This document shows positions 44,890 through 53,310 of a stretch of DNA of 64,000 nt, piece by piece. Every line of letters starts with the position of its first letter. Positions within the stretch are counted from its first letter, which is position 1. The notes under the pieces are model-generated. The model was not told the DNA's origin. It made no database searches and saw only the letters and a program-made list of their open reading frames with translations. A program made the translations under genes and the position numbers. This DNA comes from JBOFOR01 sp051654865 (GTDB lineage Bacteria; Bacillota; Clostridia; Peptostreptococcales; Peptostreptococcaceae). The stretch is from the NCBI GenBank assembly GCA_051654865.1, contig JBOFYV010000068.1, forward strand, positions 124,001-188,000, in the 5' to 3' direction.

Positions 44890-47058
44890 ATGAAGAAGAA
44901 AATTGTATCATTATTAGCCATAACAATGATACTTTTATCTTCTTTCCCTAAATATAGCTTTGCCAATGAAACTGGCAAAGTTATATTTATTGATATGAAT
45001 AGGACAAATTTAGCAAATATGCTAAAAATACCAACTCTAGAAAATGAAATTGAAGCTAGAGGGTATATAGGTCTTATGAATGTTAGAGGAGATAAGGGAA
45101 CAGATGATAAAAGATCTTATGCTAGTATGGGTGCTGGTGGAAGAGCAAATGTTTCTGCTGAAAGTAACATAAATTTTCAAGAGGCAAACAAAGATACAGG
45201 TCAAGTATTTGAATCTGCAACTGGGCAAAGACCAAAACAAATAAATGATTTAACTATAAATAAATCAATAAATGATAACTTAGAATATGGTCAGTACGGT
45301 TCTACACTAGGAGCACTAGGTAAAACTTTATCGGATAATAATAAGAAAATATCATTAATTGGAAACTCTGATATAGTAGAAAGTGGAGAAGTAAAGAAAA
45401 TTAGAAACCTAGCATTAACAGCTATGGATGAGTATGGAAGAATAGATTCAGGTAATATCGATAATATAAATATAAAAGATAATAAAATGCCATATGGAAT
45501 TAGAACGGACTATAAAAAGCTAATAGAAGAAACTAAAAACTCATATTCTAAAAGTGATGTTGTATTTATTGAACTAGGTGATACATATAGATTAGATAAT
45601 TACAAAGGTAATCTAAATGAAGAAACTTACTCTAATATGAAAAAAAATATATATAAAAACATAAATACATATTTGTCAGAAGTTTTTAAAATGGCAAATG
45701 AAAATGATGTAGTATATATTTCAAGTGCTTTTCCAAGTGACTTAGATTATAAAAATAAGAGAAGACTATCTCCAATAATAAAGTTTAAAGGAAATGAAAA
45801 GGGAATACTATCATCATCAACAACAAGAAGAGAAGGTATTGTAGCAAATGTAGATGTTGGTGTTGATATATTAAATGAACTAGGTCTTGAAAATAAAGCT
45901 ATGGTAGGTAGAAGTTATAGTTTAATAGAAAAAGAAGACAATGTAAACTACATACAAGGTGAATTTGAAAAAATAGTATCCATATCAAATATAAGAGCAA
46001 ATGTTGTAAATACATTTGTAGGTATAGTATCTACATCGTGGGTATTAGGAATGCTGGCTATAATATTTAGAAGCTACATACCTAAAAAAGAACAAATATT
46101 TACAGTACTAAAGGAATTTATAAAACTTGGAATAATAATGCCATTGGCATTTTTAGTAGCTCCAATATTTAATTTCAAAGATCCTATGACTATTACTATT
46201 GGAGTTATAATAACAACATTAGTGTTTTATCTAATAAGTAAAGCTATATTTAAAAATGATGATATAAAACAAATGGGACTATTAGCTATAATTACTATAG
46301 CAATTATAGCAGTAGATTCGGCTATGGGAACGTACCTAATGAAAAATAATATTATGAGTTATGATGCCATAATAGGAGCTAGATACTATGGTATAGGAAA
46401 TGAGTATGAAGGAGTATCTATAGCATGTTGTGTATTTGCTTTAGCTGTGCTTTTAACCTATACTAAAACGCCAAAATGGTTAGTGTGTTTACTTTCTGTA
46501 ATAATACTAATAACAAGTGCATATCCATCTATGGGAGCCAATGTAGGTGGAGCAATTTCTCAAAGTGTAGCATATTTACTATTTATTTTATTAATATTTG
46601 ATGTAAAATTAGATATTAAAAAAGTTATACTATTAGGAATTGCAGCGGCAGCAGTTGTTGCAGCATTTGCAATTTTAGATGTTGTATCAGGTAGTGAATC
46701 TCATCTATCAGTATTTATTAATAAAATACTATTAGAGGGTCCAAGTGCTATAATACAAACATTTAGTAGAAAGATACAAATGAACTTGAAATTAGCTCAA
46801 ACTAGTGTATGGGTAAATATTCTACTTGTAGGAATAATTATAATAGGAATATTTATATTTAGACCATCAAAGCACTTTAAATCTATATCTGATAAGTATC
46901 CAATACTATTCAAAGGTTTTATAGCATCTATGGTAGGATGTATAGTAACTCTTTTAGTAAATGATTCAGGTATAGTAGCAGCAGCAACTGCATCTATTTA
47001 TATACTTATACCTATAATAATAATAAGTATAAATATGATAATATTTAATGAAAAATAA
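44890..47058 (+). CDS. polytopic membrane protein with alkaline-phosphatase-like ectodomain, function unknown
   Basis: 722 residues. A signal peptide (~1-25, ending SFANE) is followed by a ~350-residue extracytoplasmic domain, then about 11 transmembrane segments from ~377 to the end. The ectodomain begins VIFIDMNR and contains YASMGAGGRANVSAES (~78) and DVVFIELGD (~222), and ends with STTRREGIVANVDVGVDILNELG (~318), resembling phosphatase/sulfatase superfamily proteins in which a sequence like TTRRPGLVxNxDxAPTxL precedes the C-terminus. Whether metal ligands are complete cannot be judged by eye. It starts 9 bp after ireB and is the non-conserved insert in the alaS-ruvX cluster. An envelope role is inferred. 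Confidence 0.65.
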   Translation: MKKKIVSLLAITMILLSSFPKYSFANETGKVIFIDMNRTNLANMLKIPTLENEIEARGYIGLMNVRGDKGTDDKRSYASMGAGGRANVSAESNINFQEANKDTGQVFESATGQRPKQINDLTINKSINDNLEYGQYGSTLGALGKTLSDNNKKISLIGNSDIVESGEVKKIRNLALTAMDEYGRIDSGNIDNINIKDNKMPYGIRTDYKKLIEETKNSYSKSDVVFIELGDTYRLDNYKGNLNEETYSNMKKNIYKNINTYLSEVFKMANENDVVYISSAFPSDLDYKNKRRLSPIIKFKGNEKGILSSSTTRREGIVANVDVGVDILNELGLENKAMVGRSYSLIEKEDNVNYIQGEFEKIVSISNIRANVVNTFVGIVSTSWVLGMLAIIFRSYIPKKEQIFTVLKEFIKLGIIMPLAFLVAPIFNFKDPMTITIGVIITTLVFYLISKAIFKNDDIKQMGLLAIITIAIIAVDSAMGTYLMKNNIMSYDAIIGARYYGIGNEYEGVSIACCVFALAVLLTYTKTPKWLVCLLSVIILITSAYPSMGANVGGAISQSVAYLLFILLIFDVKLDIKKVILLGIAAAAVVAAFAILDVVSGSESHLSVFINKILLEGPSAIIQTFSRKIQMNLKLAQTSVWVNILLVGIIIIGIFIFRPSKHFKSISDKYPILFKGFIASMVGCIVTLLVNDSGIVAAATASIYILIPIIIISINMIIFNEK

Positions 47059-47183
47059 AATTATCAAACAAATAGTTTAAACTATAAATAGTCAGGAAAT
47101 AAATCCTGACTATTTTACATAGTAAAAGCTCAGTAGCATAGAATAAGCATTATAATAATTAAATACATTTAAGGAGAACATAC

Positions 47184-47609
47184 ATGTTAGACGGAAGAAT
47201 AATGGGATTAGATGTAGGCGACAAGACAATAGGAGTTGCAGTTAGTGACTTAATGGGACTTACAGCTCAAGGTGTAAAAACTGTAAAAAGAGTAGGTAAG
47301 AAAAAAGATATAGAAGAATTAAAGGCAATAATAAAAGAAAGACAAGTAACAAAATTAGTTTCGGGGCTACCTAAGAATATGAATGGAACATTAGGACCAC
47401 AAGGTGAAAAAGTAATAAAATTCTGTGAATTATTAGAACAAGAGACTGGAATGAAAGTAGAATACTGGGATGAAAGATTATCTACAGTAGCAGCTGAAAG
47501 AACACTAATACAAGGAAATGTTAGAAGAGAAAATAGAAAAGGTGTAATAGATATGGTTGCAGCGGTAATAATATTACAAGGGTACCTAGATAGGCAAAGA
47601 AATTTCTAA
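47184..47609 (+). CDS. ruvX: RuvX/YqgF Holliday junction resolvase-like protein
   Basis: 141 residues with the RNase H-like fold: MGLDVGDKTIGVAVSD (~8-23, first catalytic Asp), LVSGLPKNMNGTLGPQG (~58) and YWDERLSTVAAE (~93). Homologues act in pre-16S rRNA 5' maturation and perhaps in junction resolution. AAGGAGAAC precedes the ATG. Confidence 0.95.
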   Translation: MLDGRIMGLDVGDKTIGVAVSDLMGLTAQGVKTVKRVGKKKDIEELKAIIKERQVTKLVSGLPKNMNGTLGPQGEKVIKFCELLEQETGMKVEYWDERLSTVAAERTLIQGNVRRENRKGVIDMVAAVIILQGYLDRQRNF

Positions 47610-47678
47610 AAGGCCTATAAATTTATACTTTAATGATATATAATATAAATAATAATATAAATAACAGAGGTGAATGAT

Positions 47679-47951
47679 ATGCAAGAAAACATAATCAATT
47701 TAATAGATGAAAATGGAGTAGAAAGTGAATTTGAAATAATATTAACTTTAGAAGCAGAAGGAAAAGAGTATGCTATATTAGTACCAGTAGAAGAAGAAGA
47801 AGCAGAAGAAGCTTTAATATTCAGAATTGATCAAGATGAAGAAGGAGAAATATTAGTTCCTTTAGAAAGTGATGATGAATATGAAACAGTTGTAGCAGTA
47901 TACAACGCTATAATGGAAGAAGAAGGATTAAACTTCGACGATCACCAATAG
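47679..47951 (+). CDS. DUF1292 family acidic protein (YrzB-like)
   Basis: 90 residues from ATG 47679, chosen because AGAGGTGA overlaps the in-frame GTG at 47670. It is strongly acidic and shows the family pattern NIINLIDENGVESEFEIILTLE, EGKEYAILVPVE, and EDEYETVVAVYNAIMEE-like ending. The function is unknown, but the gene regularly follows ruvX in Firmicutes. Confidence 0.9.
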   Translation: MQENIINLIDENGVESEFEIILTLEAEGKEYAILVPVEEEEAEEALIFRIDQDEEGEILVPLESDDEYETVVAVYNAIMEEEGLNFDDHQ

Positions 47952-47972
47952 AAATTAAGAACTTATAAAAAG

Positions 47973-48006
47973 ACTCTTGTAGCAAGTAGCTACAAGAGTT
48001 TTTTGT
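47973..48006 (+). terminator. intrinsic terminator of the alaS cluster
   Basis: ACTCTTGTAG / CTACAAGAGT stem and TTTTTTG. Confidence 0.85.
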
Positions 48007-48077
48007 TATTATGAAATGTGTAATTATTGATAATAAGGGAAAAATATATACAAATATTTTAGAAAGGAAGTAGAATA

Positions 48078-48983
48078 ATGAAAAAAATAATATCAGCTAT
48101 AATAATATGTTCCTTAATTTTTATAAATATATTTTCATTTAAATCTAGTTATGGTCTAGATGACTTTGATGAAGAGTGCTTTAAAGGCGAGGATATGGTA
48201 GATAATATACTTTTGATAGGAAGAGATGGTATAGATGAGAAACTGCCAGCTAGGTCTGATACAATGATTATTTTAACAATAGATAAGCTTAATGAATCCT
48301 TAAAATTAACATCTTTAGCTAGAGATACATTAGTAGAAATACCAAATAAAGGTTATGAAAAATTAAATCATGCTTATGCATATGGAGAAGAAGAACTACT
48401 GGTTCAAACAATAAATAAAAACTTCGATTTAAATATTAAAGACTATGCAGTAGTAAATTTCAAATCATTTATAGATATAATAGATATATTAGGTGGAGTA
48501 GATGTAAAAGTTAGTGAAAATGAAATAGAACACCTAAATCAAATTATAGAAGCTTGCTATGGAATAAACAACGAAAAAAATATAGAATACATAAAAAGTG
48601 CAGGTAATCAAAATCTAAATGGATACCAAGCGTTAGCATACGCAAGAATTAGAAAAATAGATACTATTTATAAAAGAGATGAAAGACAAAGAATTATACT
48701 AGCAAATATGGCTCAAAAGCTGTCAACTACAACAATAAGCAACTATCCTCAAATAGTAAAAAGTGTATTAAGATATGTAAAAGTAAATATTTCCTTTAAT
48801 AAAGTTATGAAACTTGCTTTAATGTCACATGAATTGGGTAGTTATGAAATAAGACAATTAGAATTCCCAATAGAAGAATATAGACAAGAAGGTAGGTTTG
48901 GAGAAAATGGAACTTATGTAATAAAATGGGATAAAGAAAAAAATGTTAAAGAATTACATAAGTTTATATATGGTAATCAGTAA
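48078..48983 (+). CDS. LytR-CpsA-Psr (LCP) family protein
   Basis: 301 residues. A signal-anchor segment (~1-27) precedes the LCP domain: NILLIGRDG (~43), ARSDTMIILTID (~55), LTSLARDTLVEIP (~75; the Arg and Asp bind pyrophosphate), LNHAYAYGEEELLVQTINKN (~96), GGVDVKVSENE (~137), and LNGYQALAYARIRKID ... RDERQR (~180-205). LCP enzymes attach anionic glycopolymers to peptidoglycan outside the membrane. The gene is a stand-alone unit; its polymer cannot be told from this context. Confidence 0.92.
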   Translation: MKKIISAIIICSLIFINIFSFKSSYGLDDFDEECFKGEDMVDNILLIGRDGIDEKLPARSDTMIILTIDKLNESLKLTSLARDTLVEIPNKGYEKLNHAYAYGEEELLVQTINKNFDLNIKDYAVVNFKSFIDIIDILGGVDVKVSENEIEHLNQIIEACYGINNEKNIEYIKSAGNQNLNGYQALAYARIRKIDTIYKRDERQRIILANMAQKLSTTTISNYPQIVKSVLRYVKVNISFNKVMKLALMSHELGSYEIRQLEFPIEEYRQEGRFGENGTYVIKWDKEKNVKELHKFIYGNQ

Positions 48984-48995
48984 AAACAAATAAGA

Positions 48996-49024
48996 TTGAC
49001 AAAAATACTGTTATCAATTAAAAT
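48996..49024 (+). promoter_or_regulatory. promoter of fur with Fur-like half-sites
   Basis: TTGACA, a 17-bp spacer and TAAAAT. TTATCAATT occurs within the spacer and -10 (49011-49019) and again downstream of the -10 (49037-49045), similar to halves of the Fur box GATAATGATTATCATTATC; negative autoregulation is likely. Confidence 0.55.
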
Positions 49025-49066
49025 AATTAATAAAGATTATCAATTGAAAAAATAAGGGTGATATTT

Positions 49067-49513
49067 ATGGTTAATACAATGGATATATTAAAAGAAAAAT
49101 TAAAAGAAACGGGATTTAAAATAACGCCGCAAAGAAGAGCGATAGTAGATATACTTTTAAAAAACAATAGTGAACACTTAAGTAGTGAAGAAATATATGA
49201 TTTAGTAAGAGTTGAATGCCCGGAAATAGGATTAGCAACAGTATATAGAACAATGCAATTACTAGATGAAGTAGGGGTAATATCAAAACTTAATTTAGAC
49301 GATGGATGCATAAGATATGAATTAAGTTTAGATAAAGATGATTGTCATAATCATCATCACTTAATTTGTAAAAAATGTGGCAAAATAATGGAAGTTAAAG
49401 AAGATTTATTAGATAGTATAGAAAAGCAAATACAAGAAATATATAAATTTAATATAGTAGATCATGATGTTAAATTCTATGGAACGTGTGAAGATTGCAC
49501 ATTACAAAACTAG
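49067..49513 (+). CDS. fur: Fur family transcriptional regulator
   Basis: 148 residues from ATG 49067 after AAGGGTGA. The winged helix has ITPQRRAIVDILL, HLSSEEIYDLV and IGLATVYRTMQLLDEVGVI. Metal sites are DCHNHHHLICKKCGKIMEV (His-rich site and a structural Cys pair) and CEDC near the C-terminus. It represses iron uptake genes when loaded with Fe(II). PerR and Zur are alternatives; the HNHHHLICKKCGK stretch and the Fur-like half-sites favour Fur. Confidence 0.88.
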   Translation: MVNTMDILKEKLKETGFKITPQRRAIVDILLKNNSEHLSSEEIYDLVRVECPEIGLATVYRTMQLLDEVGVISKLNLDDGCIRYELSLDKDDCHNHHHLICKKCGKIMEVKEDLLDSIEKQIQEIYKFNIVDHDVKFYGTCEDCTLQN

Positions 49514-49528
49514 ATAATATATAAAAAT

Positions 49529-49557
49529 ATAAGTCCAGTGATGGACTTATATTTTTA
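49529..49557. terminator. terminator between convergent fur and ydjM-like genes
   Basis: ATAAGTCCA / TGGACTTAT stem then ATTTTTATT; the right arm contains the stop codon of the minus-strand gene. Confidence 0.75.
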
Positions 49558-50284
49558 TTATAGAAAAGATAATGCCTCCGACTAATAAAAGAATAAAGGC
49601 TATTTCTAAAATATTATTAAAGAAGCTCCCTACCTTAAAAAAACCAAGAGAAAACTTCTTATGGCTTAATGGATAAAAAATAGGGATACCTGATTTTGTA
49701 AATAAATCGCCTAAAAATATATGACTTGAATAACTTATAGTTCCCAAAAAAGCTAAATTAGATATATTATATATTAGCTCTATTTGTTTTAATAAAAAGT
49801 ATATTATCATAGTCGCAAATATACTATGAGAAAAGCTTCTATGTTTTAGCCAAGGAAATGTAGCTAACATTAAACAAAACACAACAAAATAAATTTTTAC
49901 TTTTATTAAGTACAAGCAAATAGCTAAAAGTAAAAAAATTAGAGATAAAAATATTTTTCTAAGTAATATATGGGTTAATTTAGATTCAACTATAAGAATT
50001 GCTATAAAAGTTATAGCTGAGCTTATGTAAAAATTATTATTTATTTTTAAAGAGATAAAAAATATTGCTAAGTTAATTGCATATATTATCATCTTTGATA
50101 AGAATTTTGAAACTTTCTTTTTTATCAAAATATCAGAAATTACAGAGTTAGATTCATCTAAGTCTGGTAGTATTGAAAAAAAAGCTGATAATATAAGATT
50201 AAATATTGAAATAGGTATATTAAACAGTATAGAAGCTTGTATAACACTTAACACACCTATTGCACAATGGGTTTTACCACGCAT
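49547..50284 (-). CDS. YdjM/DUF457-like membrane protein (predicted metal-dependent hydrolase)
   Basis: 245 residues with about seven hydrophobic segments. The N-terminus RGKTHCAIGVLSVI and FFSILPDLDESNSVIS (~42) carry the His and Asp pattern of the family; KHRSFSHSIFAT (~148) and SSHIFLGDLFTKSGIPIFYPLS (~185) hold further His/Asp. The E. coli member YdjM is part of the LexA regulon; the biochemical role is unproven. It is divergent from RNase J and convergent with fur. Confidence 0.85.
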   Translation of the reverse strand: MRGKTHCAIGVLSVIQASILFNIPISIFNLILSAFFSILPDLDESNSVISDILIKKKVSKFLSKMIIYAINLAIFFISLKINNNFYISSAITFIAILIVESKLTHILLRKIFLSLIFLLLAICLYLIKVKIYFVVFCLMLATFPWLKHRSFSHSIFATMIIYFLLKQIELIYNISNLAFLGTISYSSHIFLGDLFTKSGIPIFYPLSHKKFSLGFFKVGSFFNNILEIAFILLLVGGIIFSIIKI

Positions 50285-50380
50285 ACATCCTCCTAAATTA
50301 TTAGATTATACTCAGAGAATATCAGATTGATATGAATTTGTCAAAATAATACAATAAATGTATTTGAAATATGACTTAAA

Positions 50381-50409
50381 TTATGTGATAAATTATGGTA
50401 CAATGATAA
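50381..50409 (+). promoter_or_regulatory. possible promoter of rnj
   Basis: TTAAAT, a 17-bp spacer and TACAAT (10 in GGTACAATGAT), ~90 bp before the chosen start. The -35 is weak. Confidence 0.4.
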
Positions 50410-50500
50410 TAACTGGTAAAGAGTGCGTGATTTGATATTATTTAAAACGATAGAACGTGTTTATATCTAAAAAATGAATAGACAGAAGGAGATGATGCAA

Positions 50501-52168
50501 TTGTTCAAGAAGAACGCCAACAAAATAAAAGTAATGGCATTAGGTGGGCTTAATGAAGTAGGAAAAAACATGACAGTTGTTGAGTATAAAGATGAAATAA
50601 TTGTTATTGATGCGGGTCTGAGTTTTCCAGAGGATGAGATGTTAGGGGTAGATATAGTTATACCGGACATAACTTATTTAGTAAAAAATAAAGATAAAAT
50701 AAAAGGTATATTTATAACACACGGACATGAAGATCATATAGGAGCGCTTCCTTATATATTAAAGAAGATAAATGTACCTGTATATGGAGCTAGACTTAGT
50801 ATTGCGCTGATACAAGTTAAACTAAAAGAGCACAAATTAAATAATGTAAAGTTAAATGTTGTAAAACCTAGAGAGATAGTTAAAGCAGGAGTAATGGATG
50901 TAGAGTTTATAAAGACAAACCATAGTATACCAGATGCATGCTCTATAGCTGTTCATACTGATCAAGGGATAATATTCCATACAGGAGATTTCAAAGTAGA
51001 TTTAACTCCTATTGATGGAGAGGTTATGGATATTCATAGAATCTGTGAGTTAAGTAAAAAGGGTGTATTATTAATGCTAGCAGACAGTACAAATGCAGAA
51101 AGACCAGGATCTACTTTATCTGAAAGAACTGTTGGAGCAGGGTTAGATGATTTATTTAGAAAAGCAAATAATAGTAGGATAATAGTGGCTACATTTGCTT
51201 CGAATATACACAGATTACAACAAATAATAAATACAGCAGAAAAGTTTAATAGAAAAGTTGCAGTGTCTGGAAGGTCAATGGTTAATGTAGTGGGAGTTGC
51301 AAGTGAATTAGGATATTTAGAGATACCAGAAAATATGCTAATAGATTTAAATGATGTATATAAATACGATGACAATGAAGTAGTTCTAATAACAACTGGT
51401 TCACAAGGAGAACCAATGTCAGCTTTAGCTAGAATGGCAAGTGCTGAACATAAAAAAATTGAGATAAAAAATGGAGATTTAATAATAATATCAGCTAATA
51501 CAATACCAGGAAATGAAAAATCAGTATCTAAAATAGTAAACTCGTTATTAGCACAAGGAGCACATGTAGTTTGCGATGATCATGATATACATGTATCAGG
51601 ACATGCAAAGCAGGAAGAATTAAAGCTTATACACAGATTAGTAAGACCTAAATTCTTTATGCCAGCTCATGGTGAGTATAGAATGTTAAAAAGACATGCA
51701 GAACTAGCAGAAGAGTTAGGAATGCCAAGTCAAAATATATTTGTAAATAAAACTGGAGAAATATTAGAAATAGATAGAAATTCTGCTAAGGTAGTTGGAA
51801 CAGTACCAACAGGAAATGTATTAGTAGATGGATTAGGTGTTGGAGACGTAGGGAATATAGTATTAAGAGATAGAAAACATTTATCAGAAGATGGACTTAT
51901 GATAGTTGTAGTTACAATATCAAAAGAAGACGGCAAAGTTTTAGCAGGACCGGATATAATCTCAAGAGGATTCGTATATGTAAGAGAATCTGAAGATTTG
52001 ATGGATGGAGCTAAAAATGTTATAAAAGATGTATTAAAAGAGTGCGAAGAAAGAAACATTAAGGAATGGGCATACTTAAAGAATAATATAAAAGAAAACT
52101 TAAAAGAATACCTATACCAAAGAACAAAGAGAAATCCTATGATACTTCCAATAATAATGGAGGTATAA
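50501..52168 (+). CDS. rnj: ribonuclease J
   Basis: 555 residues from TTG 50501, preferred because AGAAGGAG at 50485-50491 is at the right distance; ATG 50474 in frame lies before it. Metallo-beta-lactamase/beta-CASP enzyme with 5' exonuclease and endonuclease activity in mRNA decay and rRNA processing. THGHEDHIGALPY (~75) holds the zinc ligands; HTGDFKVD (~165), DSTNAERPG (~195), ISANTIPGNE (~340), HVSGHAKQEEL (~365) and AHGEYRML (~390) follow. The B. subtilis paralogues are RnjA and RnjB; which one this corresponds to is not decided. Confidence 0.93.
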   Translation: MFKKNANKIKVMALGGLNEVGKNMTVVEYKDEIIVIDAGLSFPEDEMLGVDIVIPDITYLVKNKDKIKGIFITHGHEDHIGALPYILKKINVPVYGARLSIALIQVKLKEHKLNNVKLNVVKPREIVKAGVMDVEFIKTNHSIPDACSIAVHTDQGIIFHTGDFKVDLTPIDGEVMDIHRICELSKKGVLLMLADSTNAERPGSTLSERTVGAGLDDLFRKANNSRIIVATFASNIHRLQQIINTAEKFNRKVAVSGRSMVNVVGVASELGYLEIPENMLIDLNDVYKYDDNEVVLITTGSQGEPMSALARMASAEHKKIEIKNGDLIIISANTIPGNEKSVSKIVNSLLAQGAHVVCDDHDIHVSGHAKQEELKLIHRLVRPKFFMPAHGEYRMLKRHAELAEELGMPSQNIFVNKTGEILEIDRNSAKVVGTVPTGNVLVDGLGVGDVGNIVLRDRKHLSEDGLMIVVVTISKEDGKVLAGPDIISRGFVYVRESEDLMDGAKNVIKDVLKECEERNIKEWAYLKNNIKENLKEYLYQRTKRNPMILPIIMEV

Positions 52169-52173
52169 ATAAG

Positions 52174-52212
52174 AAAGATTGAATATAATTTATTATATTC
52201 AATCTTTTTTAA
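52174..52212 (+). terminator. intrinsic terminator of rnj
   Basis: AAAGATTGAATATAA / TTATATTCAATCTTT followed by TTT; a perfect 15-bp stem. Confidence 0.85.
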
Positions 52213-52239
52213 TGTAAAAAAGTAATAGGGAGGTAAATT

Positions 52240-52575
52240 ATGGGGGTGTATGATACAGCTAATAGGTTGGCAAATGAAATTAAAAATAGTAAGGAATACA
52301 AAGATTTTAAAAGATATATGAAAGCTATAAAAGATGATAAAGAAAGTGAAGAATTATTAAGAGAATATAGAACTATTCAATTACAAATACAACAAAGTGC
52401 AATGCAAAATCAAAGAGTAGATAAAAAAAGTATGATGAAAGTAGAATCTATACAAAAAAAAGTATCAAGTAATAAAAAAATATATAATTATCTTATAAGT
52501 GAACAAAAATTTACATCTATGATGGAAAATATAAATAAAATACTAGCAAAAGCAGTTGAGCAAGATTATAAATAA
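52240..52575 (+). CDS. YlbF/YmcA family protein
   Basis: 111 residues, mostly helical: YDTANRLANEIKNSKEYKDFKRYMKAIKDDKESEELLREYRTIQLQIQ. In B. subtilis YlbF, YmcA and YaaT form the Y-complex that modulates RNase Y and affects competence, biofilm and sporulation. Location right after RNase J fits an RNA-metabolism role. GGGAGGT precedes the ATG. Confidence 0.88.
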   Translation: MGVYDTANRLANEIKNSKEYKDFKRYMKAIKDDKESEELLREYRTIQLQIQQSAMQNQRVDKKSMMKVESIQKKVSSNKKIYNYLISEQKFTSMMENINKILAKAVEQDYK

Positions 52576-52631
52576 TATATATAATAAAAATTGTAAATAA
52601 TATAGAAAATAACAAAAGGAAGGTACTAAAG

Positions 52632-52919
52632 ATGAGAGTATTTGTAATGAAGGTACAACTTAGAGCGAACTGGGTACATTCATTAAAAGAAAAAAGAATG
52701 ATAGTAAAAAGCATAATAAAGAGACTTCAAAATACTTTTAATATTTCTGTCTCAGAAATAGATGACCAGGACATACATCAAAAAATAACCATAGGAATAT
52801 GTGGTATAACTTTAGATAGCAGTCAAAGTGATGCTACAAGAGAAAAAGTAATAAATTTTATAGAGGATAGTACAGAAGCAGAAATTATAAGTATAGAAGA
52901 AAATGATGAAAAATATTAA
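52632..52919 (+). CDS. DUF503 family protein (YlxP-like)
   Basis: 95 residues: MKVQLRANWVHSLKEKRMIVKSIIKRLQNTFNISVSEIDDQD, the family pattern with a ferredoxin-like alpha-beta fold. YlxP-like proteins lie near infB and rbfA in many Firmicutes, and a ribosome-related role is suspected; here the gene is next to ylbF. AAAGGAAGG precedes the start. Confidence 0.88.
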   Translation: MRVFVMKVQLRANWVHSLKEKRMIVKSIIKRLQNTFNISVSEIDDQDIHQKITIGICGITLDSSQSDATREKVINFIEDSTEAEIISIEENDEKY

Positions 52920-52922
52920 TAT

Positions 52923-52957
52923 AAAAAAGACTTAGATGTTATCTAAGTCCTTTTTTA
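52923..52957 (+). terminator. intrinsic terminator after DUF503 gene
   Basis: GACTTAGAT / ATCTAAGTC stem, 3-nt loop, then CTTTTTT. Confidence 0.8.
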
Positions 52958-53053
52958 ATATTAATAAAAGTTAATATACAAAAATTAACAATAATAATTG
53001 CCTTATATTAGTAAAAAATAAACTTATATAAATTACTAATAAGGAGGATAAAT

Positions 53054-53257
53054 ATGAGTGAAAAAATAACAAATCAAAATGCAAGAATGGCTTTAAAACA
53101 AATGAGAATGGAAGTAGCTGCGGATTATGGTATGAGTCATGATGATATATTTGACATAATAGAACATGCTCACAATAATGGAATGGATCCATACAAGCTA
53201 AAAAATTCACCAATAAGAAAAAAAGCAATATCCCGTAAACCTAGCCACTTAGAATAA
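53054..53257 (+). CDS. atypical alpha/beta-type small acid-soluble spore protein
   Basis: 67 residues. NARMALKQMRMEVAADYGM (~9-27) matches the first conserved SASP block, including the germination protease cleavage region, but the second conserved DNA-binding block of alpha/beta SASPs is replaced by an unrelated sequence (IFDIIEHAHNNGMDPYKL) and a basic tail RKKAISRKPSH. C. difficile has a comparable divergent SASP just before dacF. It may bind spore DNA or serve another spore role. AAGGAGG precedes the ATG. Confidence 0.7.
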   Translation: MSEKITNQNARMALKQMRMEVAADYGMSHDDIFDIIEHAHNNGMDPYKLKNSPIRKKAISRKPSHLE

Positions 53258-53310
53258 AAAAGAAAAAATAGTGAAAAATAAAATCAAATAAATATTAAGA
53301 GGTGACATGA

